The position numbers and the translations under genes are program-made. This document shows, one piece after another, positions 38,799 to 47,289 of a stretch of DNA of 64,000 nucleotides. Each line of letters opens with the position of its first letter. Positions within the stretch are counted from its first letter, which is position 1. The stretch spans positions 372,001 through 436,000 of the forward strand of contig JAAFAB010000002.1 of the NCBI GenBank assembly GCA_018222585.1. The letters run 5' to 3'. This stretch comes from Paracoccaceae bacterium. Lineage in GTDB: Bacteria; Pseudomonadota; Alphaproteobacteria; Rhodobacterales; Rhodobacteraceae. Under the pieces are notes generated by a model that saw only the letters and a program-made list of their open reading frames with translations, searched no databases and was not told where the DNA came from.

Positions 38799-40519
38799 GC
38801 GCGGGGCTCCTCGGGATAGAACCAGTCGGCGCCTTCGCCCGCGCGGATCGCCTCGCGCGTGGGGGCCCCGTGGTAAAGCACGCCGCGCAGGTTGCGTTGC
38901 AGGTAGTCGCGGGTCTTGTCGATGCCGTGCAGGGCGACGTTCATCAGCCGCACCAGGTCGATGGGCACGAAATCACCGGCGTTGATATTGGCGTGCGGGG
39001 TGTGGAAGGGCAGCCCCTCCAGGCTTTGCGCCCGGGCCACCATCAGGCGGTGATGGGGATGGGACAGCAGGAAATGCGCCATCGGCAGATCGTCAGGCAC
39101 GCCGCCAAGGTCACGGTGCAACAGCTGCACCTGGCCGGGGATGTCGAGGCCGAGGTCGCGGGCCTCGGGCACCTCGGCGCGCAGGCCGCGGCGGGGTTCC
39201 TCGGCGGTCTCGGACTTGTACCAGATGTAATCCTGGGCGTTCTCGGCACACATGTCCATCTGCAGTGCCCAGGCGTATTCGTCTTCCAGCAGGTCGATCA
39301 GCGCCCCGACGGTCATCGTCGGGTTCACCGCCAACTCGTCGGCGCCGGAAACCGTTGCCGCGAGGGCGTCGGCCTCGTCCGGGACCAGCTCCATGCAGAG
39401 CGACAGGATGCTCTCGTAGCTCTCGGGGGCCAGGGTTGCCTCGGCGCGGCGCGCCAGCAGGTCCAGCGGGAAGCGCACGGTCTGGCCGTCGATGGTGCCG
39501 CCGTCACGCAGCTCTTCCAGCGCCGGCAGCAGCGAGGACAGCTCGTCTGCAACCCGCTCGGAGGAGGTGAAGCTTTCGTACATCATCGTGTCTTCGCGGC
39601 GGAAGCGCACGGTGCGCCGGATCAGGCCGATCAGCGTCGCGATCCGCGCATCCCCTGCCGCCAGTTCCAGACCGAGGGCACTGGCCACGGCGGTCTCGCG
39701 CGCGGTCAGCCAGCTGTTCAGCAGGCGCGGGTGCTTCTGGATGAAGAAGATCAGCCCCAGGGCCGAGCCATTGCCGACGCCGAGGTAACTGCGCAGCGCC
39801 GGATCCAGCGCCACCGCCTTGTCGGACCGCAGCCGGGCCAGGTGTTCGATCAGGTCGCAGGACAGCTCGCGCATCAGGTAGGCCAGCAGAAGCTGCGCCT
39901 GCAGCATCCCGCCGAGGTCATGCTCGTCGGTATTGATCGAGGGGAAGGAACGGGTGCCGAAGGTGCCGTTGCCGTCCAGCCCGGTGTTGCGCATCAGGTA
40001 ACAGACGGTGTTCAGGTCGTCGACCGAGGGCTGGCGGCCGTCGGAAAGCGCCTCCAGCACAGTCTCGAAGACCCGCATCGAGCGGTTGGAGCGGCACCAG
40101 ACGAGGGCGTTCTCGCTGGCGCGGCCACGGTAGAGCTTCGGCAGGTCCTCGCGGGCGCGCTCGATGTCGGCCTCGGTCGCGGGGCCTTCGTTCAGGGTGC
40201 CCATCATGTCCCAGGCGCGGCCGATGATGCGCCCCGTGCGGCCCTCGCGCTTCGGGGTCAGCGAGAAGGCGATGAAGCTGAATTCCTGCCGGGGCGTGCG
40301 GATCGAGTAGACGATGGTGCCGCGCGCCTCCGCATCGACGTCGAAGCGCTGCAGCTGGATGTCCCACTTCTCGCGGATCATGCGGTTCATCATGGCGCGG
40401 GTGCCGGACAGCCGGCTGGGCTGCATCGCGGCCAGGCGCTGCGGTTTCATCAGCTCGCGCCAGTTGCGCAGGCCAGGGCGACCGTCGGGGGTCGTGGTAT
40501 GAAGTGACGACGCGGTCAC
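38795..40519 (-). CDS. Unrecognised 574-aa protein
   Basis: I do not recognise this family. It is a large, mostly helical, soluble protein without signal peptide. Notable segments are RMIREKWDIQLQRFDVDAEARGTIVYSI and QEFSFIAFS near the N-terminus. Further on are WCRSNRSMRVFETVLEAL, NTGLDGNGTFGTRSF near 185-200, and HFLLSHPHHRLMVARAQSLEG with clustered His residues near 475-495. The protein begins at a GTG (40519), set by an AAGGAGG ribosome site 6 bases upstream, and the GTGA overlaps the IclR stop. It is the second gene of the IclR-controlled operon. The order regulator, 574-aa, 229-aa, M19, transporter suggests a main pathway enzyme. No known reaction can be assigned. Confidence 0.85.
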   Translation of the reverse strand: MTASSLHTTTPDGRPGLRNWRELMKPQRLAAMQPSRLSGTRAMMNRMIREKWDIQLQRFDVDAEARGTIVYSIRTPRQEFSFIAFSLTPKREGRTGRIIGRAWDMMGTLNEGPATEADIERAREDLPKLYRGRASENALVWCRSNRSMRVFETVLEALSDGRQPSVDDLNTVCYLMRNTGLDGNGTFGTRSFPSINTDEHDLGGMLQAQLLLAYLMRELSCDLIEHLARLRSDKAVALDPALRSYLGVGNGSALGLIFFIQKHPRLLNSWLTARETAVASALGLELAAGDARIATLIGLIRRTVRFRREDTMMYESFTSSERVADELSSLLPALEELRDGGTIDGQTVRFPLDLLARRAEATLAPESYESILSLCMELVPDEADALAATVSGADELAVNPTMTVGALIDLLEDEYAWALQMDMCAENAQDYIWYKSETAEEPRRGLRAEVPEARDLGLDIPGQVQLLHRDLGGVPDDLPMAHFLLSHPHHRLMVARAQSLEGLPFHTPHANINAGDFVPIDLVRLMNVALHGIDKTRDYLQRNLRGVLYHGAPTREAIRAGEGADWFYPEEPRA

Positions 40520-41286
40520 GATGCGCCTCCTTGCAGGTGTCGGGAAAGCTCGGCTGCGGCTTCGACCAGCGGGCCGGCAAAGCGGGCCTCGTCGAAGCGG
40601 ATCTGGGGCACCACCAGCGACAGGGTCGCGCTGCAGCGGTCGGGCTGGTCGAAGACCGGCGCCGCGATGGCGATCACCCCGGTCTGGGTGTAGCCGCTGG
40701 AGAGCGCATAGCCCTTTGCGCGGATCGCGGGCAGCGTGTCCTCGGCGGGCAGGGGGTGCGGGCCACGGCGCAGGCGTTCAAGCTGCGCGGCATCGGCGTA
40801 GGCGACCAGGATCCGCCCCGAGGCAGAGCCTTCCAGCGACATCATGGTGCCCATCTTCTGTTCGGCGCGCAGCAGCGTGTCGGTCTCGACGCGGGCGACG
40901 ATGCAGGGCTGGCCCCGGTCGATGATCGACAGCGAGGCGGTTTCGCCCGTCGCTTCGGCCAGCCGGTGCAGCACCGGGTCGGCGCGGGTGCCGATATCGG
41001 CCTGGTCGAGCGCCGCCGCCGCCATGCGGGTCGCCAGCATCGACAGTCGGTAGGCGCCGCCTTCGTCCTGTTCCAGCCAGCCCGCCGCGACCAGTGTCAG
41101 CAGCCGCTGGTAGGCGGTCGCCCGGGACAGGCCCAGCCCGGTGGCGACATCCGACAGCCGCAGGGGGCGCCGCTTGTCGGAGAAGAAAGCGAGCACATCG
41201 AGCACCTTCAGCGCCGTCGAAAGGGGGCGGACGCCGCTGTCCTTGCCACTTTCATCTTGTATTCTATTTGAATATGTGCGATCCAT
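40516..41286 (-). CDS. IclR family transcriptional regulator
   Basis: A 256-aa IclR-type regulator. The N-terminal winged HTH lies at about 20-80 (ALKVLDVLAFFSDKRRPLRLSDVATGLGLSRATAYQRLLTLVAAGWLE). The C-terminal effector domain lies at 90-250 (TGETASLSIIDRGQPCIVARVE; GSASGRILVAYA; GVIAIAAPVFD). The ATG at 41286 has no ribosome site. A TTGACA at 41322-41317 (minus strand) and a CATATT at 41296-41291 would place transcription start at or next to the ATG, so the mRNA may be leaderless. A perfect 15-bp palindrome (41283-41297) covers the start codon and is the probable autoregulatory operator. It heads the operon to 31431 and is divergent from the thiamine-diphosphate enzyme. Confidence 0.9.
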   Translation of the reverse strand: MDRTYSNRIQDESGKDSGVRPLSTALKVLDVLAFFSDKRRPLRLSDVATGLGLSRATAYQRLLTLVAAGWLEQDEGGAYRLSMLATRMAAAALDQADIGTRADPVLHRLAEATGETASLSIIDRGQPCIVARVETDTLLRAEQKMGTMMSLEGSASGRILVAYADAAQLERLRRGPHPLPAEDTLPAIRAKGYALSSGYTQTGVIAIAAPVFDQPDRCSATLSLVVPQIRFDEARFAGPLVEAAAELSRHLQGGAS

Positions 41287-41297
41287 ATTGAATATGG
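41283..41297. promoter_or_regulatory. Predicted IclR operator over the iclR start codon
   Basis: Perfect palindrome CCATATT-G-AATATGG. The half GATCCATATT is repeated at 41518-41527, and a TTGAATATG half lies at 41268-41276 just inside the gene. The size fits IclR-family sites. Confidence 0.6.
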
Positions 41298-41706
41298 TGC
41301 GGTCGGATTTGATCTGTGTCAAAGAAAATCCGGCCCGGTTCAGGGCCGGGTTTCGCGCTGAACGTCCCAAGTTGTTGAAATTCGTAATAGAAATTCATCA
41401 TTTCTCGTGCGTGAATTTTTGAGCATCTGCGGCCTGCCGGTCGGTCTCTTGCCTAGAAAGGTTCAGGGGCGGCGCGGCGGCTCACGAATCAAGCGCGGTC
41501 AAGCTTGCGCCGGTTTGGATCCATATTCCGCTGAATCAGGCCCGTTCTGACACTGGGTGGCGTCGGCCCTCCCCTCGCCCGGGGAGGAGTCCTCCTCGGG
41601 TAGAGAGCAAACTCCTGCTGAAACATGCTCATTATTATTGACACTCTGCCGAGGGTCGGGAAGGAGTCGCTGCAAAGGCATGTCCGCAGTGAAGGAGAGT
41701 CAGCCC
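41287..41706. other. 420-base divergent control region without a gene
   Basis: It contains the IclR palindrome at its left end and an FNR-like TTGAT-N4-GTCAA at 41309-41322. An AT-rich stretch follows (41370-41420), then the half-operator GATCCATATT at 41518-41527, a 9-bp stem-loop at 41578-41600 and TTGACA at 41638-41643 ahead of the thiamine-diphosphate gene. Reading frames inside it show no plausible protein. Confidence 0.65.
41578..41600 (+). other. Stem-loop in the leader of the thiamine-diphosphate gene
   Basis: CCCGGGGAG / CTCCTCGGG, 9 bp with one G-T pair and a 5-base loop, lies about 110 bases before the start codon. It has no T-run. It could be an attenuating structure or an upstream boundary. 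Confidence 0.4.
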
Positions 41707-43245
41707 ATGGAACAGAACGGCGCCGATCTTGTGGTCCGCACACTGGTGACGAACGGGGTGAAGATGTGTTTCGCCAATCCGGGCACCACCGAGATGCACA
41801 TGCTGGCGGCGCTTGGCCGGACCGAGGGGATGGCGCTGTCGCTTTGCCTCTTCGAGGGCGTGGCGACCGGCGCGGCGGATGGCTATGCGCGGATGACGGG
41901 CACGCCGGCGGCGGTGCTGCTGCACCTCGGGCCGGGTTTCGCCAATGGCATGGCCAACCTGCATAACGCCCGCAAGGCCGAGACGCCGCTGTTCAATATC
42001 GTGGGGGAACATGCCACCTACCACCTGGCCTACGACGCGCCGCTCAGCGCCGATATCGAAGGCATGGCGGCGACCGTCAGCGCCGCCGTTGCCACGCCTC
42101 AGGGGCCGGAAGAGGTCTCCGGCGCGACGGCGCATCTTCTGTCCGAGGTCTCGACCGGCGGGGTCGCGACGCTGATCGTGCCCAATGATGTCGCCTGGCT
42201 GCCGGCCGAGGGTGCGCCGGTCACGGCGCTGCCCAAAGCGCGACCGACCCATGACGAGGCGATGGTGGCCGACGCCCTGGCGGCGCTGAGCGCCCCCGGC
42301 GGAGCCCTGGTCATCGGGGCGCCCTGCATCACCCGGCGCATGGCCGAACTGGCCGACGCCATCGCCCGCAAGACGGGCGCGAAGGTACTGGCCGAGGCCG
42401 CCGTGGCGCGGATGCAGCGGGGCGGGGGTACGCCGCCGCTGGCGCGCATCCCCTTCCATGTCGACCCCGCCACCGAGGCGCTGAAAGATGTGCGCGCCGC
42501 CGTTCTCTGCGGCGCCCGCGAACCCGTCGCCTTCTTTGCCTACCCGGGCCGCCCCTCGAAGCTGTTGCCCGAGGGCGCGGCGGTCCTGCCGCTCTGCGCG
42601 CCGGGCGGAGAGGTCGAGGCGACGCTGGAGGCGCTGGCCGCGGCCCTCGGGGCGGATGTCACTCCTTATACACAGTCCACGGTGGATGCCGCGGACCCCG
42701 AGGCGGTGATCGACGCCGAGGTGCTGGGCCGCTGTGTCGCCAACACCCTGCCGACGGGGGCCATCGTGGTCGATGAATCGATCACCAACGGCGGCCATAT
42801 GTTCCCGATGTGCGCCGAGGCACCCTCGCATGACTGGATCAACAACCGGGGCGGCTCGATCGGCTATTCGATGCCCGTGGCGCATGGTGCGTCGACGGCC
42901 TGCCCGGACCGCAAGGTGCTCTGTGTCACTGGCGACGGCTCGGCCTTCTACACGCTGCAGGCACTGTGGAGCATGGCGCGCGACAAGCGCGACGTGACGG
43001 TGCTGGTGCTGGCCAACCGGTCCTACCGGATCCTGGCCAACGAGACCTCCAAGATCGGCGCCGGCGCGCCCATTGACGAGACCCAGCCGCTGATGTCGCT
43101 GGAGGATCCCGCGCCCGACTGGGTGAAGCTGGCCGAGGGACAGGGTGTCGCCGCCGAGCGGGTCGCCACGGCGGGGGCCCTGCAGGCGGCGTTGGAACAG
43201 GCCATGGCCACCCCCGGCCCGCGCCTGATCGAGGTCGCGATGTAA
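41707..43245 (+). CDS. Thiamine-diphosphate-dependent enzyme (acetolactate-synthase / 2-oxoacid-decarboxylase family)
   Basis: A 512-aa three-domain ThDP enzyme. The catalytic glutamate that activates the cofactor is Glu50 (CLFEGVATGAADGYAR). The central domain lies at about 190-320. The ThDP/Mg motif starts at Gly409-Asp-Gly411 and ends at Asn437 (LANRSY). There is no clear FAD signature, so it is more like benzoylformate or guanidino-oxoacid decarboxylase than true acetolactate synthase. The ATG at 41707 has an AAGGAGAG ribosome site; an ATG at 41680 is an alternative. It is divergent from the IclR operon and probably co-regulated. It may decarboxylate or carboligate a 2-oxo acid from the pathway. 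The substrate is unknown. Confidence 0.88.
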   Translation: MEQNGADLVVRTLVTNGVKMCFANPGTTEMHMLAALGRTEGMALSLCLFEGVATGAADGYARMTGTPAAVLLHLGPGFANGMANLHNARKAETPLFNIVGEHATYHLAYDAPLSADIEGMAATVSAAVATPQGPEEVSGATAHLLSEVSTGGVATLIVPNDVAWLPAEGAPVTALPKARPTHDEAMVADALAALSAPGGALVIGAPCITRRMAELADAIARKTGAKVLAEAAVARMQRGGGTPPLARIPFHVDPATEALKDVRAAVLCGAREPVAFFAYPGRPSKLLPEGAAVLPLCAPGGEVEATLEALAAALGADVTPYTQSTVDAADPEAVIDAEVLGRCVANTLPTGAIVVDESITNGGHMFPMCAEAPSHDWINNRGGSIGYSMPVAHGASTACPDRKVLCVTGDGSAFYTLQALWSMARDKRDVTVLVLANRSYRILANETSKIGAGAPIDETQPLMSLEDPAPDWVKLAEGQGVAAERVATAGALQAALEQAMATPGPRLIEVAM

Positions 43246-43316
43246 CCCGGCGGCGAGACTGGCAAAGCCCGCAAAAGCAGGCTAGTTTTCGACACTTGCA
43301 GGTGAGGAGAGGCGTC

Positions 43317-43904
43317 ATGACCGACGCGGCATTCGATATCGGGGCGCGGCTGCTGGCCATGCGCAAGGCGGCGCAGCTCTCGCAGCGACAGCTGGCCGAG
43401 CGCGCGGGCGTGCCCCATGCCCAGATCTCGATCATCGAAAAGAACAAGTCCTCGCCCTCCATCGCCACGCTGCGCAAGATCCTCTCGGGGCTCGGCATGA
43501 CCATGGCCGATTTCTTCGACAGCGAGCGCACCGCCCCCGAGGGCCCCTTCTTCGGGCCCGACGACCTGCTCGACCTGACCTCGAAGCTGCCGGTGACCGG
43601 CGCGGCGGGGGTGGTGGGGCAAGTGGCCTTCCGCCAGATCGGGGACGCGCGGCGGCACAACCTGCAAATCCTGCATGAGGTTTACGAACCGGGCGCCGAT
43701 ACCGGCGAGACCATGCTGGAACATTTCTCCAATGAAGGCGGCTACGTCATCGAGGGAGAGCTGGAGCTGACCGTGGGCGATGAGGTGCGCATCCTGCGCC
43801 CAGGCGACAGCTACCTGTTCGACAGCCGCGTCCCGCACCGCTTCCGCAATACCGGCGAAACGCGCACCGTGGTCATCTCGGCCTGCACGCCGCCCTACCT
43901 CTGA
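43317..43904 (+). CDS. XRE-family regulator with C-terminal cupin domain (PuuR-like)
   Basis: A 195-aa regulator. The HTH_3 domain is at about 8-62 (LLAMRKAAQLSQRQLAERAGVPHAQISIIEKNKSSPSIATLRKIL). The cupin domain is at about 115-190 (HFSNEGGYVIEGELELTVGDEVRILRPGDSYLFDSRVPHRFRNTG). This layout is shared by PuuR and other regulators of amine or amino-acid catabolism, with the cupin sensing a small ligand. The ATG at 43317 has a GAGGAGAG ribosome site. It follows the ThDP gene by 71 bp on the same strand. Together with IclR it gives this block two local regulators. Confidence 0.9.
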   Translation: MTDAAFDIGARLLAMRKAAQLSQRQLAERAGVPHAQISIIEKNKSSPSIATLRKILSGLGMTMADFFDSERTAPEGPFFGPDDLLDLTSKLPVTGAAGVVGQVAFRQIGDARRHNLQILHEVYEPGADTGETMLEHFSNEGGYVIEGELELTVGDEVRILRPGDSYLFDSRVPHRFRNTGETRTVVISACTPPYL

Positions 43905-44080
43905 TCCTGCAACCACGCCTCGGGCAATGATCCGTCCTGCCACTCAGCGGCGGGCGGTTCTTCGTGTTTGAACGCCTGATTTCGCTCAGGATGCTCATTC
44001 GCGCAGACTGTGCGCCCGTACCTGCTTCGATGGGCAGGTTCACAGGTTTGAAAGAGCAAAATTACCTGAACTTCATCGTG

Positions 44081-44098
44081 GTGAAGCAAAACTGTCAC
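44081..44098 (+). promoter_or_regulatory. Possible Pho box upstream of ugpB
   Basis: The 3' half AAAACTGTCAC fits the PhoB consensus exactly, but the 5' 7-mer matches at only two of seven positions. It lies 52 bp upstream of the ugpB ATG. Pho control of ugp operons is well known in proteobacteria. Confidence 0.35.
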
Positions 44099-44149
44099 CT
44101 CGGCGGCCTAGCACGTCTGCATTCCCTTCTGCTTCCTATGGAGTTTCCA

Positions 44150-45472
44150 ATGCAGCGTTCCCTGATTGCAGGCCTCGCTCTGACCAGCGCCCTCGTGGCC
44201 CCGCTGGCAGCTTCCGCCCAGACCGACATCACCTGGTGGCACGCCATGGGCGGCCGTCTCGGCGAGAAGGTCGACGAGATCGCGGCCAACTACAACGCCA
44301 GCCAGGACAAGTATCACCTGACCGCCGTCTACAAGGGTGGCTACACCGAGACCATGACCGCCGCCATCGCCGCCTTCCGCGCCGGTGAGCAGCCCGATAT
44401 CGTGCAGGTCTTCGAGGTCGGCACCGGCACCATGATGGCCGCCGAGGGCGCCGTCTACCCGGTCTACGAACTGATGGAAGATCACGGCCAGAACTTCGAT
44501 CCCTCCGACTACCTGACCGCCGTGGCCGGCTACTACACCAACACCGACGGCAAGATGCTGTCGATGCCCTTCAACTCGTCGACGCCGATCCTCTACTACA
44601 ACAAGGACGCTTTCGCGGCCGCCGGCCTGGATCCCGACGTGGCCCCCGCCACCTGGGCCGATGTCGAGGCAGCATCGCGCGCCGTGGTCGACAGCGGCGC
44701 GGCCACCTGCGGTTTCACGACCGGCTGGATCTCCTGGGTGCAGCTCGAGAACCTCTCGGCCTGGCACAACCAGCAGATCGGCACCAACGAGAACGGTTTC
44801 GGCTCGATCGACAGCCAGATGACCGTCAACGGCCCGCTGCAGGTCCGTCACTGGGAAAACCTGGCCAAGTGGCAGTCCGAGGGACTGTTCAAGTACGGTG
44901 GCCCCGCTGGTGGCGCCGACGCGGCCCCGGCCTTCTACTCGGGTGAATGCGCCATCTACATGAACTCCTCCGCCTCGCGCGCCGGCGTTCTGTCCAGCAT
45001 CGACTTCGACCTGGGCCTGGGGATGCTGCCCTACTACGCCGACGTCGAAGGCGCCCCGCAGAACTCGATCATCGGCGGCGCGACCCTCTGGGTCCTGGCC
45101 GGTCAACCGGACGCCGAATACGAAGGCGTGGCCGACTTCCTGACCTACCTGTCCTCCGCCGAAGTCCAGGCCGACTGGCACCAGTTCACCGGCTACCTGC
45201 CGATCACCAACGCAGCCTACGAGCTGAGCAAGGAACAGGGGTACTACGACGAGAACCCCGGCGCCGACATCGCGATCAAGCAGATCACGCTGAACGAGCC
45301 GACCCCGAACTCCAAGGGCCTGCGCTTCGGCAACTACGTGCAGATCCGCGGCGTGATCGACGAGGAATTCGAGGCGCTGCTGTCCGGCTCCAAGTCCGCC
45401 CAGGACGCCCTGGATGACCTGGTCGAGCGCGGCAACAGCCTGATCGCCGAATTCGTCGAAGCCAACGGCTGA
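44150..45472 (+). CDS. ugpB: sn-glycerol-3-phosphate ABC transporter binding protein
   Basis: A 440-aa periplasmic binding protein. The signal peptide ends at AASA before QTDI (near residue 23). UgpB hallmarks are ITWWHAMGGRLGEKVDEIAANYN, the GGYTETMTAAIAAFRAGEQPDIVQVFEVGTGTMMAA block, FNSSTPILYYNKDAF, and AAPAFYSGECAIYMNSSASRAG. It should bind sn-glycerol-3-phosphate or glycerophosphodiesters. The ATG at 44150 has GGAG 6 bases upstream; the in-frame sequence before it is not protein-like. It is the first gene of ugpBAEC, and a strong stem-loop at 45489-45516 separates it from ugpA. Expression is probably raised under phosphate limitation (possible Pho box). Confidence 0.94.
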   Translation: MQRSLIAGLALTSALVAPLAASAQTDITWWHAMGGRLGEKVDEIAANYNASQDKYHLTAVYKGGYTETMTAAIAAFRAGEQPDIVQVFEVGTGTMMAAEGAVYPVYELMEDHGQNFDPSDYLTAVAGYYTNTDGKMLSMPFNSSTPILYYNKDAFAAAGLDPDVAPATWADVEAASRAVVDSGAATCGFTTGWISWVQLENLSAWHNQQIGTNENGFGSIDSQMTVNGPLQVRHWENLAKWQSEGLFKYGGPAGGADAAPAFYSGECAIYMNSSASRAGVLSSIDFDLGLGMLPYYADVEGAPQNSIIGGATLWVLAGQPDAEYEGVADFLTYLSSAEVQADWHQFTGYLPITNAAYELSKEQGYYDENPGADIAIKQITLNEPTPNSKGLRFGNYVQIRGVIDEEFEALLSGSKSAQDALDDLVERGNSLIAEFVEANG

Positions 45473-45488
45473 GCGATCTGACCCAAAG

Positions 45489-45516
45489 ACAGGCCCGTGC
45501 CACGGCGCGGGCCTGT
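45489..45516 (+). other. Stem-loop between ugpB and ugpA
   Basis: A perfect 9-bp stem ACAGGCCCG / CGGGCCTGT with a 10-base loop, followed by TTCCCTTT. It may partly terminate transcription or protect the ugpB message. Confidence 0.6.
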
Positions 45517-45541
45517 TCCCTTTCCGGCCGCCGGGATCCCC

Positions 45542-46426
45542 ATGCAGACCAAGCGCACGACCTTCCGCAGCTACTGGCTGCCCTACCTGCTGATCGCGCC
45601 GCAACTCGCGATCACGCTGATCTTCTTCATCTGGCCCGCAGGCCAGGCCGTCCGGCAGAGCTTCCTGCAGGAAGACCCCTTCGGCCTCTCGACCAAGTTC
45701 GTCGGCCTCAGGAACTACGTGAAGCTGTTCGACAGCCCCGAGTACCTGGCCTCGTTCGAGACCACAGTGATCTTCACCGTCTGCACCGCCGCCCTGTCGA
45801 TGGGGCTGGCGCTGCTGTTCGCCGTGGCGGTGGACCGGATGATCCGCACCTCCTCGGCCTACACGACATTCATGGTCTGGCCCTATGCCGTCGCTCCGGC
45901 CATCGCCGGTGTGCTGTGGTGGTTCATGTTCAACCCCTCGGTCGGCGTGCTGACCTATGCGCTGGATGTCATGGGCTATGACTGGAACCACCGCCTGTCG
46001 GGCACCGACGCGATGATCCTGGTGGTGCTGGCGAGCAGCTGGAAGCAGATCAGCTACAACTTCCTGTTCTTCGTTGCCGGGCTGCAGTCTATCCCGCAGA
46101 GCTTGCGCGAAGCCGCCGCCATCGACGGCGCGGGGCCGGTGAAACGCTTCTTCACCGTGGTCTTCCCGCTGCTCTCGCCCACGACGTTCTTCCTGCTGGT
46201 CGTCAACATCAACTACACGATGTTCGACACCTTCTCGACCATCGACGCCTCGACCGCGGGCGGGCCAGGGCAGGCGACGACCATCCTCGTCTACAAGGTC
46301 TACGAGGACGGCTACAAGGGCCTCAACCTCGGCTCCTCGGCCGCGCAATCGGTGATCCTGATGGGGATCGTCATGGTCCTGACCTTCATCCAGTTCCGCT
46401 TCATCGAGCGGCGCGTGCAGTACTGA
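45542..46426 (+). CDS. ugpA: Glycerol-3-phosphate ABC transporter permease
   Basis: A 294-aa permease of the MalF class with about six membrane helices (first near 13-33). The EAA coupling loop is SLREAAAIDGAGPVKRFFTVVFPLL (near 196-220). It opens with KRTTFRSYWLPYLLIAPQ, as is typical for UgpA. The ATG at 45542 has only a weak GGGAT ribosome site. It is placed second in the ugpBAEC order and 12 bp before ugpE. It forms the membrane channel with UgpE. Confidence 0.93.
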   Translation: MQTKRTTFRSYWLPYLLIAPQLAITLIFFIWPAGQAVRQSFLQEDPFGLSTKFVGLRNYVKLFDSPEYLASFETTVIFTVCTAALSMGLALLFAVAVDRMIRTSSAYTTFMVWPYAVAPAIAGVLWWFMFNPSVGVLTYALDVMGYDWNHRLSGTDAMILVVLASSWKQISYNFLFFVAGLQSIPQSLREAAAIDGAGPVKRFFTVVFPLLSPTTFFLLVVNINYTMFDTFSTIDASTAGGPGQATTILVYKVYEDGYKGLNLGSSAAQSVILMGIVMVLTFIQFRFIERRVQY

Positions 46427-46438
46427 GGAGGCGCACCC

Positions 46439-47287
46439 ATGGTCGAAAATCGTCCGTTCCTGACCTTCCTGGCGCATCTGGTGCTGATCCTCGGCGTGGC
46501 CTTCGTGGCCCTGCCGGTCTGGATCGCCTTCGTCGCCTCGACACATGACCAGTCCACCTTCCTATCCGGGACCATGCCGCTCTGGCCCGGCTCGAACATG
46601 TGGGAGACCTACCGTACGATCCTCGTCGAGGGGGTGGAGAGCTCCGGGTCGCCGCCGCTGACGATGATGATGAAGAACTCGCTGGTGATGGCGCTGATCA
46701 TCACCTTCGGCAAGATCGCCATCTCGATCCTGTCAGCCTTTGCCATCGTCTACTTCCGCTTTCCGTTCCGGGTGCTGGCCTTCTGGATCATCTTCGTGAC
46801 CCTGATGCTGCCGGTGGAAGTGCGCATCATGCCGACCTTCAAGGTGGTCGCGGACCTGGGAATGCTGAACAGCTACGCCGGCCTGTCGATTCCGCTGATC
46901 GCCTCGGCCACGGCCACTTTCCTCTTCCGTCAGTTCTTCCTGACCATCCCCGAAGAGCTGGTCGAGGCCGCGCGCATCGATGGCGCCGGGCCGATGAAGT
47001 TCTTCCGCGACATGGTGCTGCCGCTCAGCCAGACCAATATCGCGGCGCTTTTCGTCATCCTCTTCATCTACGGCTGGAACCAGTACCTCTGGCCGATGCT
47101 GATCACCACGGACGAGAAGTTCTACACGGTCGTCATGGGCATCAAGCGGATGTCCGACGTGGCCGACAGCGACCCCCAATGGAATTTCGTCATGGGCTCG
47201 GCCATGCTGGCCATGCTGCCGCCCGTGCTCGTCGTCATCTTCATGCAGAGGCTTTTCGTGAAGGGTCTCGTGGAACAGGAGAAGTAG
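46439..47287 (+). CDS. ugpE: Glycerol-3-phosphate ABC transporter permease
   Basis: A 282-aa permease of the MalG class. It has the UgpE-typical opening ([28 protein letters not shown]), about six membrane helices and the EAA loop [24 protein letters not shown] (near 175-198). The late [25 protein letters not shown] segment is characteristic of the family. A GAGGAGG-like ribosome site lies at 46426-46433. It is followed after 2 bp by ugpC. Confidence 0.94.
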   Translation: MVENRPFLTFLAHLVLILGVAFVALPVWIAFVASTHDQSTFLSGTMPLWPGSNMWETYRTILVEGVESSGSPPLTMMMKNSLVMALIITFGKIAISILSAFAIVYFRFPFRVLAFWIIFVTLMLPVEVRIMPTFKVVADLGMLNSYAGLSIPLIASATATFLFRQFFLTIPEELVEAARIDGAGPMKFFRDMVLPLSQTNIAALFVILFIYGWNQYLWPMLITTDEKFYTVVMGIKRMSDVADSDPQWNFVMGSAMLAMLPPVLVVIFMQRLFVKGLVEQEK

Positions 47288-47289
47288 TC

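Noticed and set aside
38870-40507. A 545-codon plus-strand frame over the unrecognised 574-aa gene
   Set aside because: I considered whether this strand was the real one. The minus-strand frame has the strong ribosome site, 4-bp overlaps with both neighbours and normal amino-acid use; the plus frame has none of these.
43905-44149. In-frame 62-codon extension upstream of ugpB
   Set aside because: It places the signal peptide internally and has no ribosome site; the region looks like a promoter.
44108-46546. An 812-codon minus-strand frame over ugpB and ugpA
   Set aside because: It is antisense to a clear ugpBA pair, with low-complexity His/Gly/Val/Asp-rich translation.
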